Part shown: positions 1-7,915 of the stretch, in pieces | Layout: each line of letters opens with the position of its first letter | Position numbering within the stretch: the first letter of the stretch is position 1 | From: Fibrobacterota bacterium | GTDB taxonomy: Bacteria; Fibrobacterota; Fibrobacteria; UBA5070 | Assembly (NCBI GenBank): GCA_016715065.1 | Contig: JADKBN010000002.1 | Span: 682,001-746,000, forward strand | DNA: 64,000 bases | Reading direction: 5' to 3' | Position numbers and translations under genes: made by a program | Notes under the pieces: model-generated | Database searches by the model: none | Told to the model about the DNA's origin: nothing | The model's input: only the letters and a program-made list of their open reading frames with translations

Positions 1-2199
1 CTGAACGTCGAGGCGGTCTTGACCCACCTGGCGGGGGAGGAATCCTCCGGGATCCTGCTCCAGGCCCAGGACGTGACGCGATTCAAGATCGCCGAAGAGG
101 CCTTGCGATTTGCCGAGGAAAAATACCGGGGCATCTTCGAGAACGCGGTGGAGGGAATCTACCAAGCCTCGCCCGATGGACGGTTTTTGTCTGCGAACCC
201 TTCGTTGGCGCGGATTTTGGGGTTCGAAAGCCCCGTCCATCTGATCCACTCCGTGCGGGACATCGGAACGGACGTGTACATCGATCCGCAAGCCTACCGG
301 CAATTTCGCGAGATCGTGGAGCGCGAAGGCGCCGTGAAGGATTTCGAGGCGAAAGTTCGCCGCCGAGACGGTTCGGAAATCTGGGTGAGCGGAAACGCAC
401 ATTCGGTGAAATCTCCGGCCGGCAAAACGTTGTTCCTGGAAGGAACCGTCGAGGACGTGACCACCCGGAGGCAGGCCCAAGACGGCCTGCGCCGCTCGGA
501 AGAACGATATGCTCTGGCGGCGTCCGGTTCCAACGGCGGACTCTGGGAATGGGACCTCGTGCAGGGGAGGATGTTCTACTCTCCGCGCTGGGCCCAGATC
601 ATGGGCATGCGGGAAGGGGATCTCCAAGGGGAGCCACAGGAGTGGTTCGACCGGGTCCATCCCCGCGACGCAGATCTTCTGCAGCAGGAAATCCGTTCGC
701 ATTTGTCGGGACAAGTTCCCCACTTCGAATGCGAATTCCGGATCCTGCACAGCGACAATTCCTACCGATGGGTCCTGTCCCGTGGCATGGCGCGCATGGG
801 TCCCGATGGCAAGCCGGAACGGATGGCGGGCTCGCTGGAAGACATCACCTCTCGCAAACGCGCCGAAGAGCAGTTGATGCAAGGAGCGCTCTACGATGCG
901 CTCACCGGATTGCCCAACCGCGCGCTGTTTCTCGACCGCCTCCGACGCGCCATCCAACGTGCGCAGAAGTCCGTGGCGGGGCAGTATGTCGGGGTGTTGC
1001 ACCTGGACATCGATCGCTTCAAGCTGATCAACGACAGTTTGGGCCACGAGGCGGGAGACGAATTGATCCTGGCCGTCGGCAGGGCGCTGGAGGAGAGCTT
1101 GCAGTCCCGGGACACGCTCTCGCGCCTGGGCGGAGACGAGTTCGCCATCCTGATGGAAGGCTACCAGGATCTCAACGTGTTCTCGCGCATGGCCGAGCGG
1201 ATCGTCCAGAGGCTTGCCCAGCCGATCCGGGTGCGAAACCAGGAAGTTTTCGTGAGTCTGTCGATCGGAATCGCGGTTTCCGAACGTCTGCAAGACCATC
1301 CGGAAGATCTTTTGCGCGATGCCGAAACCGCCATGTACCGGGCCAAATCCCAAGGCAAGGGTCGGCATGTGGTGTTCAACCAGGGCATGCACGAATTCGC
1401 CGCCGCCCATCTTCAGCTCGAAACCAGCCTTCGCCGCGCCGTGGAGCGCGAAGAATTCCGGGTTTACTACCAGCCGATCCTGGATATTTCCACAGGCAAG
1501 GTGGCGGGCTTCGAATCGCTGGTGCGCTGGCAGAATCCCGAAAAGGGGTTGGTCAATCCCGCTGTGTTCATTCCGCTGGCGGAAGAAACCGGGCTGATCG
1601 TGGAAATCGGGCGCCAGGTCCTTCGCGAGTCGTGTCGCCAGTTCGTGGCCTGGCGCAATGCCAAGCCCGAAGCGATGGACCTGTTCGTTTCCGTCAATCT
1701 TTCGGTGCGGCAGTTCGCCCTTCCCGACATCGTGGACCAGGTACGCACGATCTTGTTCGAATCGGGGCTTCCGGGTGAATCCCTCAAGCTCGAAATCACA
1801 GAGTCCGTGATCCTGGAGAACACATCCATCGCTTCCGAGAAGCTATACGCCTTGCGGGCATTGGGTGTGCAGCTTTCCATCGACGACTTCGGAACCGGGT
1901 ATTCGTCGCTTTCCTACCTGCACCAGTATCCGTTCGACAATCTCAAGATCGATCGGTCCTTCGTCTCGCGCATGGCCGAGGCGCCGGAGCGTTCTGCCAT
2001 CGTCAAAACCATCGTGCAACTGGCTCGCAGCCTGGGGATGGATGCCGTCGCCGAAGGCATCGAGACTCCGGCGCAATTGGCGGGTCTGAAAGCGATGAAC
2101 TGCCGGTATGGGCAGGGATTCCTGTTCAGCAAGCCGGTGCCGGCAGCTGACGCGGAACTCCTGCTGGACGCGGTCTATTCCTTCCCCGCGGAAGGCTGA
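1..2199 (+). CDS. PAS-PAS-GGDEF-EAL cyclic-di-GMP protein, 5' end outside window
   Basis: The protein should make and/or break the second messenger cyclic-di-GMP. The reading frame is open to base 1, so the N-terminus is missing. Counting from the first visible codon, two PAS sensor domains lie at about residues 30-160 and 165-290. A GGDEF domain follows with an intact GGDEF motif near residue 377, then an EAL domain with FESLVRW (ESL instead of EAL) near 505. Further EAL motifs are TESVILEN, DDFGTGYSSL and AEGIET, so the phosphodiesterase metal ligands look conserved. The inhibitory RxxD site expected just before GGDEF reads QSRD, so product feedback inhibition is probably lost. Both activities are plausible, and which one dominates cannot be read from sequence. 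The pilus/secretion operon starts about 50 bp downstream. Confidence 0.93.
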   Translation: MNVEAVLTHLAGEESSGILLQAQDVTRFKIAEEALRFAEEKYRGIFENAVEGIYQASPDGRFLSANPSLARILGFESPVHLIHSVRDIGTDVYIDPQAYRQFREIVEREGAVKDFEAKVRRRDGSEIWVSGNAHSVKSPAGKTLFLEGTVEDVTTRRQAQDGLRRSEERYALAASGSNGGLWEWDLVQGRMFYSPRWAQIMGMREGDLQGEPQEWFDRVHPRDADLLQQEIRSHLSGQVPHFECEFRILHSDNSYRWVLSRGMARMGPDGKPERMAGSLEDITSRKRAEEQLMQGALYDALTGLPNRALFLDRLRRAIQRAQKSVAGQYVGVLHLDIDRFKLINDSLGHEAGDELILAVGRALEESLQSRDTLSRLGGDEFAILMEGYQDLNVFSRMAERIVQRLAQPIRVRNQEVFVSLSIGIAVSERLQDHPEDLLRDAETAMYRAKSQGKGRHVVFNQGMHEFAAAHLQLETSLRRAVEREEFRVYYQPILDISTGKVAGFESLVRWQNPEKGLVNPAVFIPLAEETGLIVEIGRQVLRESCRQFVAWRNAKPEAMDLFVSVNLSVRQFALPDIVDQVRTILFESGLPGESLKLEITESVILENTSIASEKLYALRALGVQLSIDDFGTGYSSLSYLHQYPFDNLKIDRSFVSRMAEAPERSAIVKTIVQLARSLGMDAVAEGIETPAQLAGLKAMNCRYGQGFLFSKPVPAADAELLLDAVYSFPAEG

Positions 2200-2251
2200 C
2201 CAACGCTGCGCTGAAGTCCAAGAGCGGCGCGACGTCGTATCTTTCCCCGTC

Positions 2252-3334
2252 GTGTGGAGATCCTTCGCGTTCGATCTGCTCGCCGGCCTTCCTCGCGTGG
2301 CACTGGCTTCCTCGCATTGCCTCAATGGCGAGGTGACCACTCCGTTCGGTCAGGAGCCAGGTCCGGATGAAGTGGAGGCGAAGTGGCGGTCGCTGGTCGG
2401 TGGGGATCGCGAAACTCCATCCTGGATCGTCTTGGGGCATCGAGAAACCCCCTCAGGCATTGTTTGGCGGATCCTCTTTTGCCCTTTGCTAGGGCCGATT
2501 CCCAGTCAAGCGGAAATGGTCCTACCCATTTCCGCCTGGGTTCTGGAGATCTTGCGTCCGGTAGTTGGGCCACCCGGCTGGCATGTGCGCGTTGCGCAAA
2601 CACGCGATCAATTTTGGGGCGGACTTTGGGAAGGGGCGCGCTGCGAACGGATCCACGGACCATTCTCCACGCTGGACCAACTGGTGGAGCGGTCCGTGCA
2701 CGGACTCGATGCCACATCGGACTCGCGCCTGGAAGTGTCGACCATCCCTTGGCGAAACCCGGGACCCAAGGATTTGCGAATGTTGGCGGCCCAGCAGGCT
2801 TCTGGAGATCTGCTGGGATGGGAATTGTCCCTGCAGCGTGCGAAGCTGCGGGAGCGAAGCGCATCGTGGGTTCGACTCGCCGCGGTGGTGATGGCGTTTA
2901 TGCTGGTCACGGGGGGATTCGGGCTTTTCCAGGCGGTTTCCTGGAAGCTGCGGGTTTCCCAGGAAAATCGGCTGGCGTCCGTACGAACCGAGGTGGAATC
3001 GGCCGCGAGGCTGGAAGCACTTTCGCGGAACCTGGTGGACACGCTCTTGGCCAGACGGGAGGCTCTGTCGCAGAATTCTTCCGCCGACCTCGTCCTGCGG
3101 GCGGTCGCCAAAGCGGTGCCCTCCTCCGTGAAGCTGCAGGTGATCGCCATCGAGCCGACCTCCATCGGCTTTCGTGCCCGGCTGGAAGCGAGATTCCAGG
3201 AATGGTCGCAAGTCCAACCGTTCAGTGAATCGCTGCGCACCGGCGATGGAGTGAGTCGCGTTTCGGTGGTTTCGCAGAGTCGCCAAGCGGATGCCGTGCT
3301 GGCGGTGCTGGAGATGGAAGGTCGCTGGCCATGA
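2252..3334 (+). CDS. GspL/PilN-like inner-membrane assembly protein
   Basis: This is probably the bitopic platform protein of a type II secretion or type IV pilus-like machine. About 200 cytoplasmic residues precede one membrane span at roughly residues 205-228 (WVRLAAVVMAFMLV). A coiled-coil stretch and a C-terminal ferredoxin-like periplasmic domain follow (SSADLVLRAVAKAVPSSVKL onward). That is the GspL plan, although the N-terminal part is poorly conserved. The GTG start at 2252 is a guess: the frame stays open further upstream, but that part overlaps the EAL gene, and no clear ribosome binding site helps. The stop overlaps the next gene's ATG by 4 bases, as in GspL-GspM pairs. The assignment rests on architecture and position in the operon. 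Confidence 0.62.
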   Translation: MWRSFAFDLLAGLPRVALASSHCLNGEVTTPFGQEPGPDEVEAKWRSLVGGDRETPSWIVLGHRETPSGIVWRILFCPLLGPIPSQAEMVLPISAWVLEILRPVVGPPGWHVRVAQTRDQFWGGLWEGARCERIHGPFSTLDQLVERSVHGLDATSDSRLEVSTIPWRNPGPKDLRMLAAQQASGDLLGWELSLQRAKLRERSASWVRLAAVVMAFMLVTGGFGLFQAVSWKLRVSQENRLASVRTEVESAARLEALSRNLVDTLLARREALSQNSSADLVLRAVAKAVPSSVKLQVIAIEPTSIGFRARLEARFQEWSQVQPFSESLRTGDGVSRVSVVSQSRQADAVLAVLEMEGRWP

Positions 3335-3876
3335 ACCTGGACCAAGTCCGAATCCGCGCATGGTTGGATCTTTCGTTGCGGCTCGCCCCGTGGTTGGCCG
3401 CGGCGATCCTGGTGCAACTGGGGATTTCCGAGGTCTGGTCTCGGCAGACCCAGTCGGCGTTGAAGGATCTGGTCGAATCGCGGCGATTGGCCGCGGTCGT
3501 TCCCAATGCATCCACTTTGCAAAGACGGATCGATTCGCTGGCTCGCGACACGGCTCTCCTGGGTGAGCGCCTGCGCCACTCCAATGCGCGTATCCTGCGC
3601 GAATCCGACCCTGGTGCGGTTCTGGCCGCCTATCTCGTTCCCGAACTGGGAAGCCAGGGCTGGAGACTCCAGCGCGTTCGCGCCGAAGCCAAGGAGGGCT
3701 GGGCGGTGCTGGATCTCGGGGCCGAAGCCGATTTCAACCAGATCCTGTCCGGTCTGGACAAAATTCGTCGATCGACGCGCGCCTTGCGGATCCGCCGGCT
3801 GGCGATCCGGCCCTTGCCCCATGGACGGCTTGCGATCGACATCCAGGTGGCGTCTCCCGCCGAGGTGGTGCGATGA
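3331..3876 (+). CDS. GspM/PilO-like assembly protein
   Basis: A 181-residue protein with one N-terminal membrane span (LAPWLAAAILVQLGISEV, about residues 18-36). A helical region with heptad-like spacing follows (LQRRIDSLARDTALLGERL), then a small alpha/beta periplasmic domain ending the chain. This layout and the position directly after the GspL-like gene match GspM/PilO, the partner that dimerises with GspL/PilN in the inner-membrane platform. The start is ATG at 3331, overlapping the preceding stop (ATGA), and the end overlaps the next gene the same way. Sequence conservation in this family is low, so the call depends on size, topology and synteny. Confidence 0.6.
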   Translation: MNLDQVRIRAWLDLSLRLAPWLAAAILVQLGISEVWSRQTQSALKDLVESRRLAAVVPNASTLQRRIDSLARDTALLGERLRHSNARILRESDPGAVLAAYLVPELGSQGWRLQRVRAEAKEGWAVLDLGAEADFNQILSGLDKIRRSTRALRIRRLAIRPLPHGRLAIDIQVASPAEVVR

Positions 3877-4346
3877 GACGGTTCCTGGCTCCCCTGGCGG
3901 TGGTGTGCGCGGCATTCCTCCTGTATCCGGCCCCGGATGGCCTGATGGGGCGTTGGAAGCGCTTGCCCGCGCTGGAGCCCGTATCCGCAGGGGGACAGAC
4001 GAACCTCGCCATCGACACCCTTCGGCGCGATTGGGCGACGTTCGTCCAACAGGACACCTCCCTTCGTACGGAGTCCGTCGCCGATCCGTTCCGCATGGCT
4101 CAAGCCCAATCGGAAGAGCCCAGATCCAAGGTTCGCGATCCCTCCAGCCTGGGGCCACCTCCAGAACGGCTTTGGAAGGCCACGGGTCGGGTCGGGGAAC
4201 GCGCCGCGGTGCTCTCGCACCCGGACGGGCGTGTCGTGGTGGTGGCGGTCGGTCAGGCATTCGACAGCGCGTCGGTGGTGGCGATCGGGCCGGGAGGCGT
4301 GGAGTTGGAGGACCGGGGCGGCAGGTTCGTCTTGCGCATCCCTTGA
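3873..4346 (+). CDS. GspC/PilP-like periplasmic protein
   Basis: A 157-residue protein with an N-terminal hydrophobic segment (LAPLAVVCAAFLLYPAP) that would anchor it or direct export. A low-complexity linker follows. The C-terminal beta-rich module (about residues 105-157) contains RAAVLSHPDGRVVVVAVGQ and GGVELEDRGGRFVLRIP. The pattern of a stored value followed by a short beta unit resembles the homology-region domain of GspC and PilP, which link the inner-membrane platform to the secretin. It lies between the GspM-like and GspK-like genes with 4-base overlaps on both sides. No known catalytic motif is visible. The domain match is by eye, so it may instead be an unrelated small pilus accessory protein. 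Confidence 0.45.
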   Translation: MRRFLAPLAVVCAAFLLYPAPDGLMGRWKRLPALEPVSAGGQTNLAIDTLRRDWATFVQQDTSLRTESVADPFRMAQAQSEEPRSKVRDPSSLGPPPERLWKATGRVGERAAVLSHPDGRVVVVAVGQAFDSASVVAIGPGGVELEDRGGRFVLRIP

Positions 4347-5713
4347 TCCACCGGCATTCGCGTGGGGTTGCCATGCCCCTGGTGCTGGGTGGCATGGCCG
4401 TCGCGATCCTCGTGGTGGCCTTGGCATGGAGCCGTTCCTGGACACGGAGGTCGGTGTCGGCCCACCAGAGCATCCAATGGCAAGCGAGGCTCCTGGCCGA
4501 ATCCGGCACGGCCTGCGCCCTGCAGGAGGCCATGGACCGGATGTCCGGGGTGGCACCCAAGAGGGACACATCCACCCGGGATTCCAGCAAGGCCAAAAAG
4601 CTCGTTCGAATCGTCGAAGATTCCGCCAGCGAGGATTGCGCCTTCCATCGCCTGGCGCACGGGACCATGTCGTGGACCTCGCCGATCGGCACCCAGATCC
4701 TCATGGTGCGATCGCGGGGCGAAATGACGGAATCCGGCAAACCGCTCTCCGTGTCGATGAGCTCCATCTGGGGTGGCGCTCCCCCCACCGACACTTTCCG
4801 TTGCGCCATCCATTCCTGGAGCCCCCTGCCGCCGAACATCCTGGGCAAGGTGTCCGGCTGCGTGCGCACGCGAGCGGCGCCCCTGCCGCCGGGGATGCTC
4901 GCCTTGCCAGGGAACCTCGGCATCATGGCCTTCGAGCCTTCCGGTCTGGCACGGGATCTGGTGGTGGCCTCTTCCCGGATGCTGGCCGCCTTTCGTTCGG
5001 AACAAGCCAAACTCGGCGGAGATCGTTTTTCGCGGGCGAGTCCTCCTCCCGCAGGTGATTCGCTGGTCTACACGTTGGGAGACGTGGTCTTCGACGGGCC
5101 TTGGACGGGCGAGCCTTGGGTGGTCGCCGGGAGCAAGGATCTGTTCGTGGAGGGACGGTTGGAGTTTCGCGGACAACTGAAGCTGTCCGGCTGGCGCATC
5201 TGGACCACGGGGCAGGTGGTGGTCCAGGACCAGGCCCAGCTGGAAGGAATCCAATTGTTTACGCAAGGGGGCCTGCGCATCGCCGATGACGCGACGATGT
5301 CTGGTCAAATACTGTCTTCCGGAGGGGTTTTCCTTTCCGGGAACGCAAGATTGGCCTCCCCGACCTTCGTCGCCGTGTGGCCGGGAAAGGGTGCCGACAG
5401 CCTGCCGAGGATCTTTCTCCAGGATCGTTCCCGCGCCACCGCATACCTGTTCGCTTCCACCGGTAGCGCGGAAATCCGCATCGCCCGCAACGCTTTGCTG
5501 GAAGGAGTCGCCATCAGCGGAGGGATCCTGCGCAACGACGGAGCCGTCCACGGCGTCGTGGCGGTCGGGGGGCTCCTGGATTGCGGCCAGCCGGGACAGA
5601 ATTGCTCCAACGGATCCTTCCTGCGCGACCGCTTGCCCCTGGATTTCGCCTTCCCCATGGGGCTGCCCGGAAACCAGGGTGTGCGGCTCCTCTCCTGGGA
5701 GCTGGAGAAATGA
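4343..5713 (+). CDS. GspK-like minor pseudopilin / large prepilin-like protein
   Basis: The protein is 456 residues from a TTG start that overlaps the preceding stop (TTGA). This start is preferred over ATG 4373 because it supplies a short basic leader, MIHRHSRG, before the hydrophobic stretch VAMPLVLGGMAVAILVVALAW. That is a class III prepilin signal of the kind GspK has (RGVAL...). The long periplasmic region contains a right-handed repeat-like stretch (SKDLFVEGRLEFRGQLKLSG and following) reminiscent of bactofilin or beta-helix folds, which is unusual for GspK. It is followed by two small pseudopilins, so it probably sits at the tip of a type II secretion pseudopilus. Orthodox GspK is about 300 residues, so this one is long. 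Confidence 0.55.
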   Translation: MIHRHSRGVAMPLVLGGMAVAILVVALAWSRSWTRRSVSAHQSIQWQARLLAESGTACALQEAMDRMSGVAPKRDTSTRDSSKAKKLVRIVEDSASEDCAFHRLAHGTMSWTSPIGTQILMVRSRGEMTESGKPLSVSMSSIWGGAPPTDTFRCAIHSWSPLPPNILGKVSGCVRTRAAPLPPGMLALPGNLGIMAFEPSGLARDLVVASSRMLAAFRSEQAKLGGDRFSRASPPPAGDSLVYTLGDVVFDGPWTGEPWVVAGSKDLFVEGRLEFRGQLKLSGWRIWTTGQVVVQDQAQLEGIQLFTQGGLRIADDATMSGQILSSGGVFLSGNARLASPTFVAVWPGKGADSLPRIFLQDRSRATAYLFASTGSAEIRIARNALLEGVAISGGILRNDGAVHGVVAVGGLLDCGQPGQNCSNGSFLRDRLPLDFAFPMGLPGNQGVRLLSWELEK

Positions 5714-6120
5714 ACCGGCGGGGATACACCTTGATCGAGGTCTTGATGGCGCTGGTCATCCTGGGCATCCTGGCGGTGCCGCTGGGATACACCATTCACG
5801 CAGGGCTCGACGGGTCCGCCCGTGCCCGGCGCGAAGACAAGGCTTTGGGATTCGTGCGCGAAGAATGGTCGCGGGTGCGTGCCATCGTGGTCGACAGCCT
5901 TCGCGACACCCTGCTCGAGCCGGAAGCGGGATGGCGCTTGGAGCGGGACGTGTTCGATTCCAGCGACCGCGCCTTGGCGGGCTTGTCACCCCTGCAGAAA
6001 TCATCCACTTCGCGTCCTCCCGTGGAGATCGCGGTCTGCGCGATGACACGCAAAGCGGATGTTTGGGACACCGTGCGTTGTTTCCACTGGATGCGTCCCC
6101 GGATCAAGGAGGCGCCATGA
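5710..6120 (+). CDS. Minor pseudopilin with type IV prepilin leader (GspI/PilV-like)
   Basis: A 136-residue protein starting MNRRGYTLIEVLMALVILG. This is a textbook prepilin N-terminus: short basic leader, Gly before the cleavage site, aromatic first mature residue and Glu at mature position 5. A prepilin peptidase (not in this window) would cleave after the Gly and N-methylate. The mature part is short, as in GspI. ATG overlaps the upstream stop (ATGA), and the gene ends in an ATGA overlap with the next pseudopilin. The GspK-like, GspI-like, GspJ-like set is that of a type II secretion pseudopilus tip, but the gene order differs from the classical G-H-I-J-K, so the exact name is tentative. 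Confidence 0.8.
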   Translation: MNRRGYTLIEVLMALVILGILAVPLGYTIHAGLDGSARARREDKALGFVREEWSRVRAIVVDSLRDTLLEPEAGWRLERDVFDSSDRALAGLSPLQKSSTSRPPVEIAVCAMTRKADVWDTVRCFHWMRPRIKEAP

Positions 6121-6671
6121 ACCGCCGGAGTGCGCAGGGAGTCACGCTCGTGGAACTTCTGGTCGCGATGGCGTTGGCTGGCATCGTCGCTGTGATGGTG
6201 TTCGGGTGGATGGGCCACGCTTCCAAGGTCTCGCACGCGTCGCAGGTGCGCGACGATCGCGAGCAGGACCTGGCGATCCTGCGCGACGCCCTTTTCCAAG
6301 ATGGAACGTTTGGTCAGATTCTGTCTGTCAGCGGGAAGGAGCTCGTGTTCGTCCGCAAGCGGGACACGTCCATCGATACCCTGCGCTGGAGCCTCGCCGA
6401 TACCGGATTGTCGCGATCGGGTCGGCGATTTCTGCCCACCGACACCATCGGCTCGTGGGAGATCGTGCCCCGGATAACGGAGGTGGAACCGGGCACGGAC
6501 CCATGGTCGCTTCTGGACAAGGATCTCGACGGCAAAGTCGACGAAGAGTTCCTGAACCGCCTGGAAGCGGTGGAGATCCGGGTGGTGGTCAGGCATCGGG
6601 GATTTCCCGCCTTGGATCGGACCGTCACGGATACCCTGCGCCTGGTCGCACCGGCGCGCGGGCCGGGATAG
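6117..6671 (+). CDS. Minor pseudopilin with type IV prepilin leader (GspJ-like)
   Basis: A 184-residue protein beginning MNRRSAQGVTLVELLVAMAL. It has a prepilin leader cleaved after Gly8, with Glu at mature position 5 and a long hydrophobic helix. The size and its place after a GspI-like gene suggest GspJ, a pseudopilus tip component. The segment LLDKDLDGKVDEEFLNR looks like an EF-hand-type Asp-rich loop, and calcium binding is known in GspJ/GspK tip complexes. It is the last gene of the operon: the next gene is on the other strand and its stop lies 4 bp away. No terminator hairpin is apparent between them. Confidence 0.72.
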   Translation: MNRRSAQGVTLVELLVAMALAGIVAVMVFGWMGHASKVSHASQVRDDREQDLAILRDALFQDGTFGQILSVSGKELVFVRKRDTSIDTLRWSLADTGLSRSGRRFLPTDTIGSWEIVPRITEVEPGTDPWSLLDKDLDGKVDEEFLNRLEAVEIRVVVRHRGFPALDRTVTDTLRLVAPARGPG

Positions 6672-6674
6672 CGA

Positions 6675-7133
6675 TCAGGCCGCCGCCTGCCCGTCCATCG
6701 CCATGCGACGCGTGGGACTTTCGGAAGCCGTGGCGCCCATCCCGTGGCCGGGGAAGGAAAAGCGCGAGCGCAGGACCAGGTCTTCCAGGCCTGTGCGGGC
6801 TCCGGACCATTGCAGGTCGGACTGGATGGACAGGCCGTGCTCGGAGACTTGCCAGCACAAGGTTTGTTCGAAGGTCTCGAAATGCGCCGAGGCTCCATTG
6901 GACACGATGCGTTTTGCGGCAAGATCCACCGTCACCGGGCAAGTCCAGACGGTACGAAACAACCCGAAGACCAACTCGAACCTGGCAAACTCCTCGCGAT
7001 CTGTCTGGACCAGGCGCAACAGCAACGTAGGGTGGACCGGAGAGAGGTTCATCGCGATGGAAGCGAGGCGAAGTCCCGCGATCCAGTCCTCGGCGGTTCC
7101 CGGATGCAGTGTGGAGTGCAGGAGTCGTGGCAT
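6675..7133 (-). CDS. Conserved hypothetical protein, SRPBCC-like
   Basis: The function is unknown. This 152-residue protein has no signal peptide or membrane span. The order of predicted strands and helix (VHPTLLLRLVQTDREEFARF, then FRTVWTCPVTVDLAAKRIV, then QTLCWQVSEHGLSIQSDLQW) resembles the helix-grip fold of SRPBCC/cyclase-type lipid-binding proteins, but no diagnostic motif is present. Start is ATG at 7133. It is the last gene of the minus-strand run that begins with the TIGR02147 regulator at 11.4 kb, and a 56-bp gap separates it from the YkgJ-family gene. It could equally be a lineage-specific protein. Confidence 0.55.
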   Translation of the reverse strand: MPRLLHSTLHPGTAEDWIAGLRLASIAMNLSPVHPTLLLRLVQTDREEFARFELVFGLFRTVWTCPVTVDLAAKRIVSNGASAHFETFEQTLCWQVSEHGLSIQSDLQWSGARTGLEDLVLRSRFSFPGHGMGATASESPTRRMAMDGQAAA

Positions 7134-7189
7134 GTCTGAACGGTAAGTTTAGGAAAAGCTTGGAGGATTGTCGCCGCCTGCGCGAGGGA

Positions 7190-7915
7190 TTATCTCGAAA
7201 GTCCCACACGCTTGCGCGCCACGAGGCAGGCCAGGCTTCCGGGCGCGAGTTGGGCGCAGGCCTTGGGCCGATTGCGGTAGATGGTGCAGGGAAACCCTTT
7301 GTTGCCGACGGAACGATCCAATGCCACGCAGAGCCCGCCGGGGCGATCCAAACGACGCATTCCGTCAGGCTTGGTGGTGACCAGATGCGGGTGGAGCAGA
7401 CCTGCCGCTTCATCGGCCTCGACGGGAGCATAGTCGTAGCCCTCCCGACAGCAAGCTCCGCAGGCGATGCAATCGCCCACGGCCTCCACGGGCTCCCACC
7501 GTGAACACGCAGGAGTGCTCGCATCGACAGACGACGGCGGGTTCCCGCGGTTTTCCAGTTGGACACATCCTGCCGCGGACAGCCAAGCGCAAACGCCGCA
7601 AGTTTTGTCCGGCCCCATGCCGAATCCGCTGGGATGGATGGGGCTGTCCGGCACGGGCCAATCCCACTCCGGCGCCCTTGCCAGGAGTTCTTCGGCGGCA
7701 TCGAGAAGCTGGCGGACCAAGCCGGTGGGCGCGGAGGGTTCCACCGGCAAGGACCAGCGATACGCGAGGCCATGGGCGTGGGCGGATTCGAACGCGAACC
7801 TTCGGATGGCCTCCTCGCGCGAGTCGGCCGTGGCGTCCGGGCACCATCGGCTCGCGAGATCCATGAGACCCCGCACCCGCACCAGGTGATGGGTTCCTTC
7901 GGAGCCGGCCGTCAA
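7190..7915 (-). CDS. YkgJ-family cysteine-cluster protein
   Basis: A 241-residue protein whose centre carries CIACGACC, the CxxCxxCC signature of the YkgJ/Fe-S-zinc cysteine cluster family. Further conserved cysteines follow (GGLCVAL, FPCTIYRNRPKACAQL). Members bind a metal or Fe-S cluster, and a few are linked to flagellin N-methylation or metal handling. No specific role is supported here. The N-terminal half (about residues 1-130) is extra and has its own CGVCAWL cysteines. TTG at 7915 is chosen because it overlaps the upstream stop as TTGA, the coupling used repeatedly in this genome. TTG 7924 and ATG 7864 are alternatives. Confidence 0.78.
   Translation of the reverse strand: MTAGSEGTHHLVRVRGLMDLASRWCPDATADSREEAIRRFAFESAHAHGLAYRWSLPVEPSAPTGLVRQLLDAAEELLARAPEWDWPVPDSPIHPSGFGMGPDKTCGVCAWLSAAGCVQLENRGNPPSSVDASTPACSRWEPVEAVGDCIACGACCREGYDYAPVEADEAAGLLHPHLVTTKPDGMRRLDRPGGLCVALDRSVGNKGFPCTIYRNRPKACAQLAPGSLACLVARKRVGLSR

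Noticed and set aside
2608..5010. An 800-codon open frame antisense to the secretion/pilus operon
   Set aside because: It covers four well-supported plus-strand genes with overlapping starts and shows only Arg/Ser/Pro-rich mirror composition.
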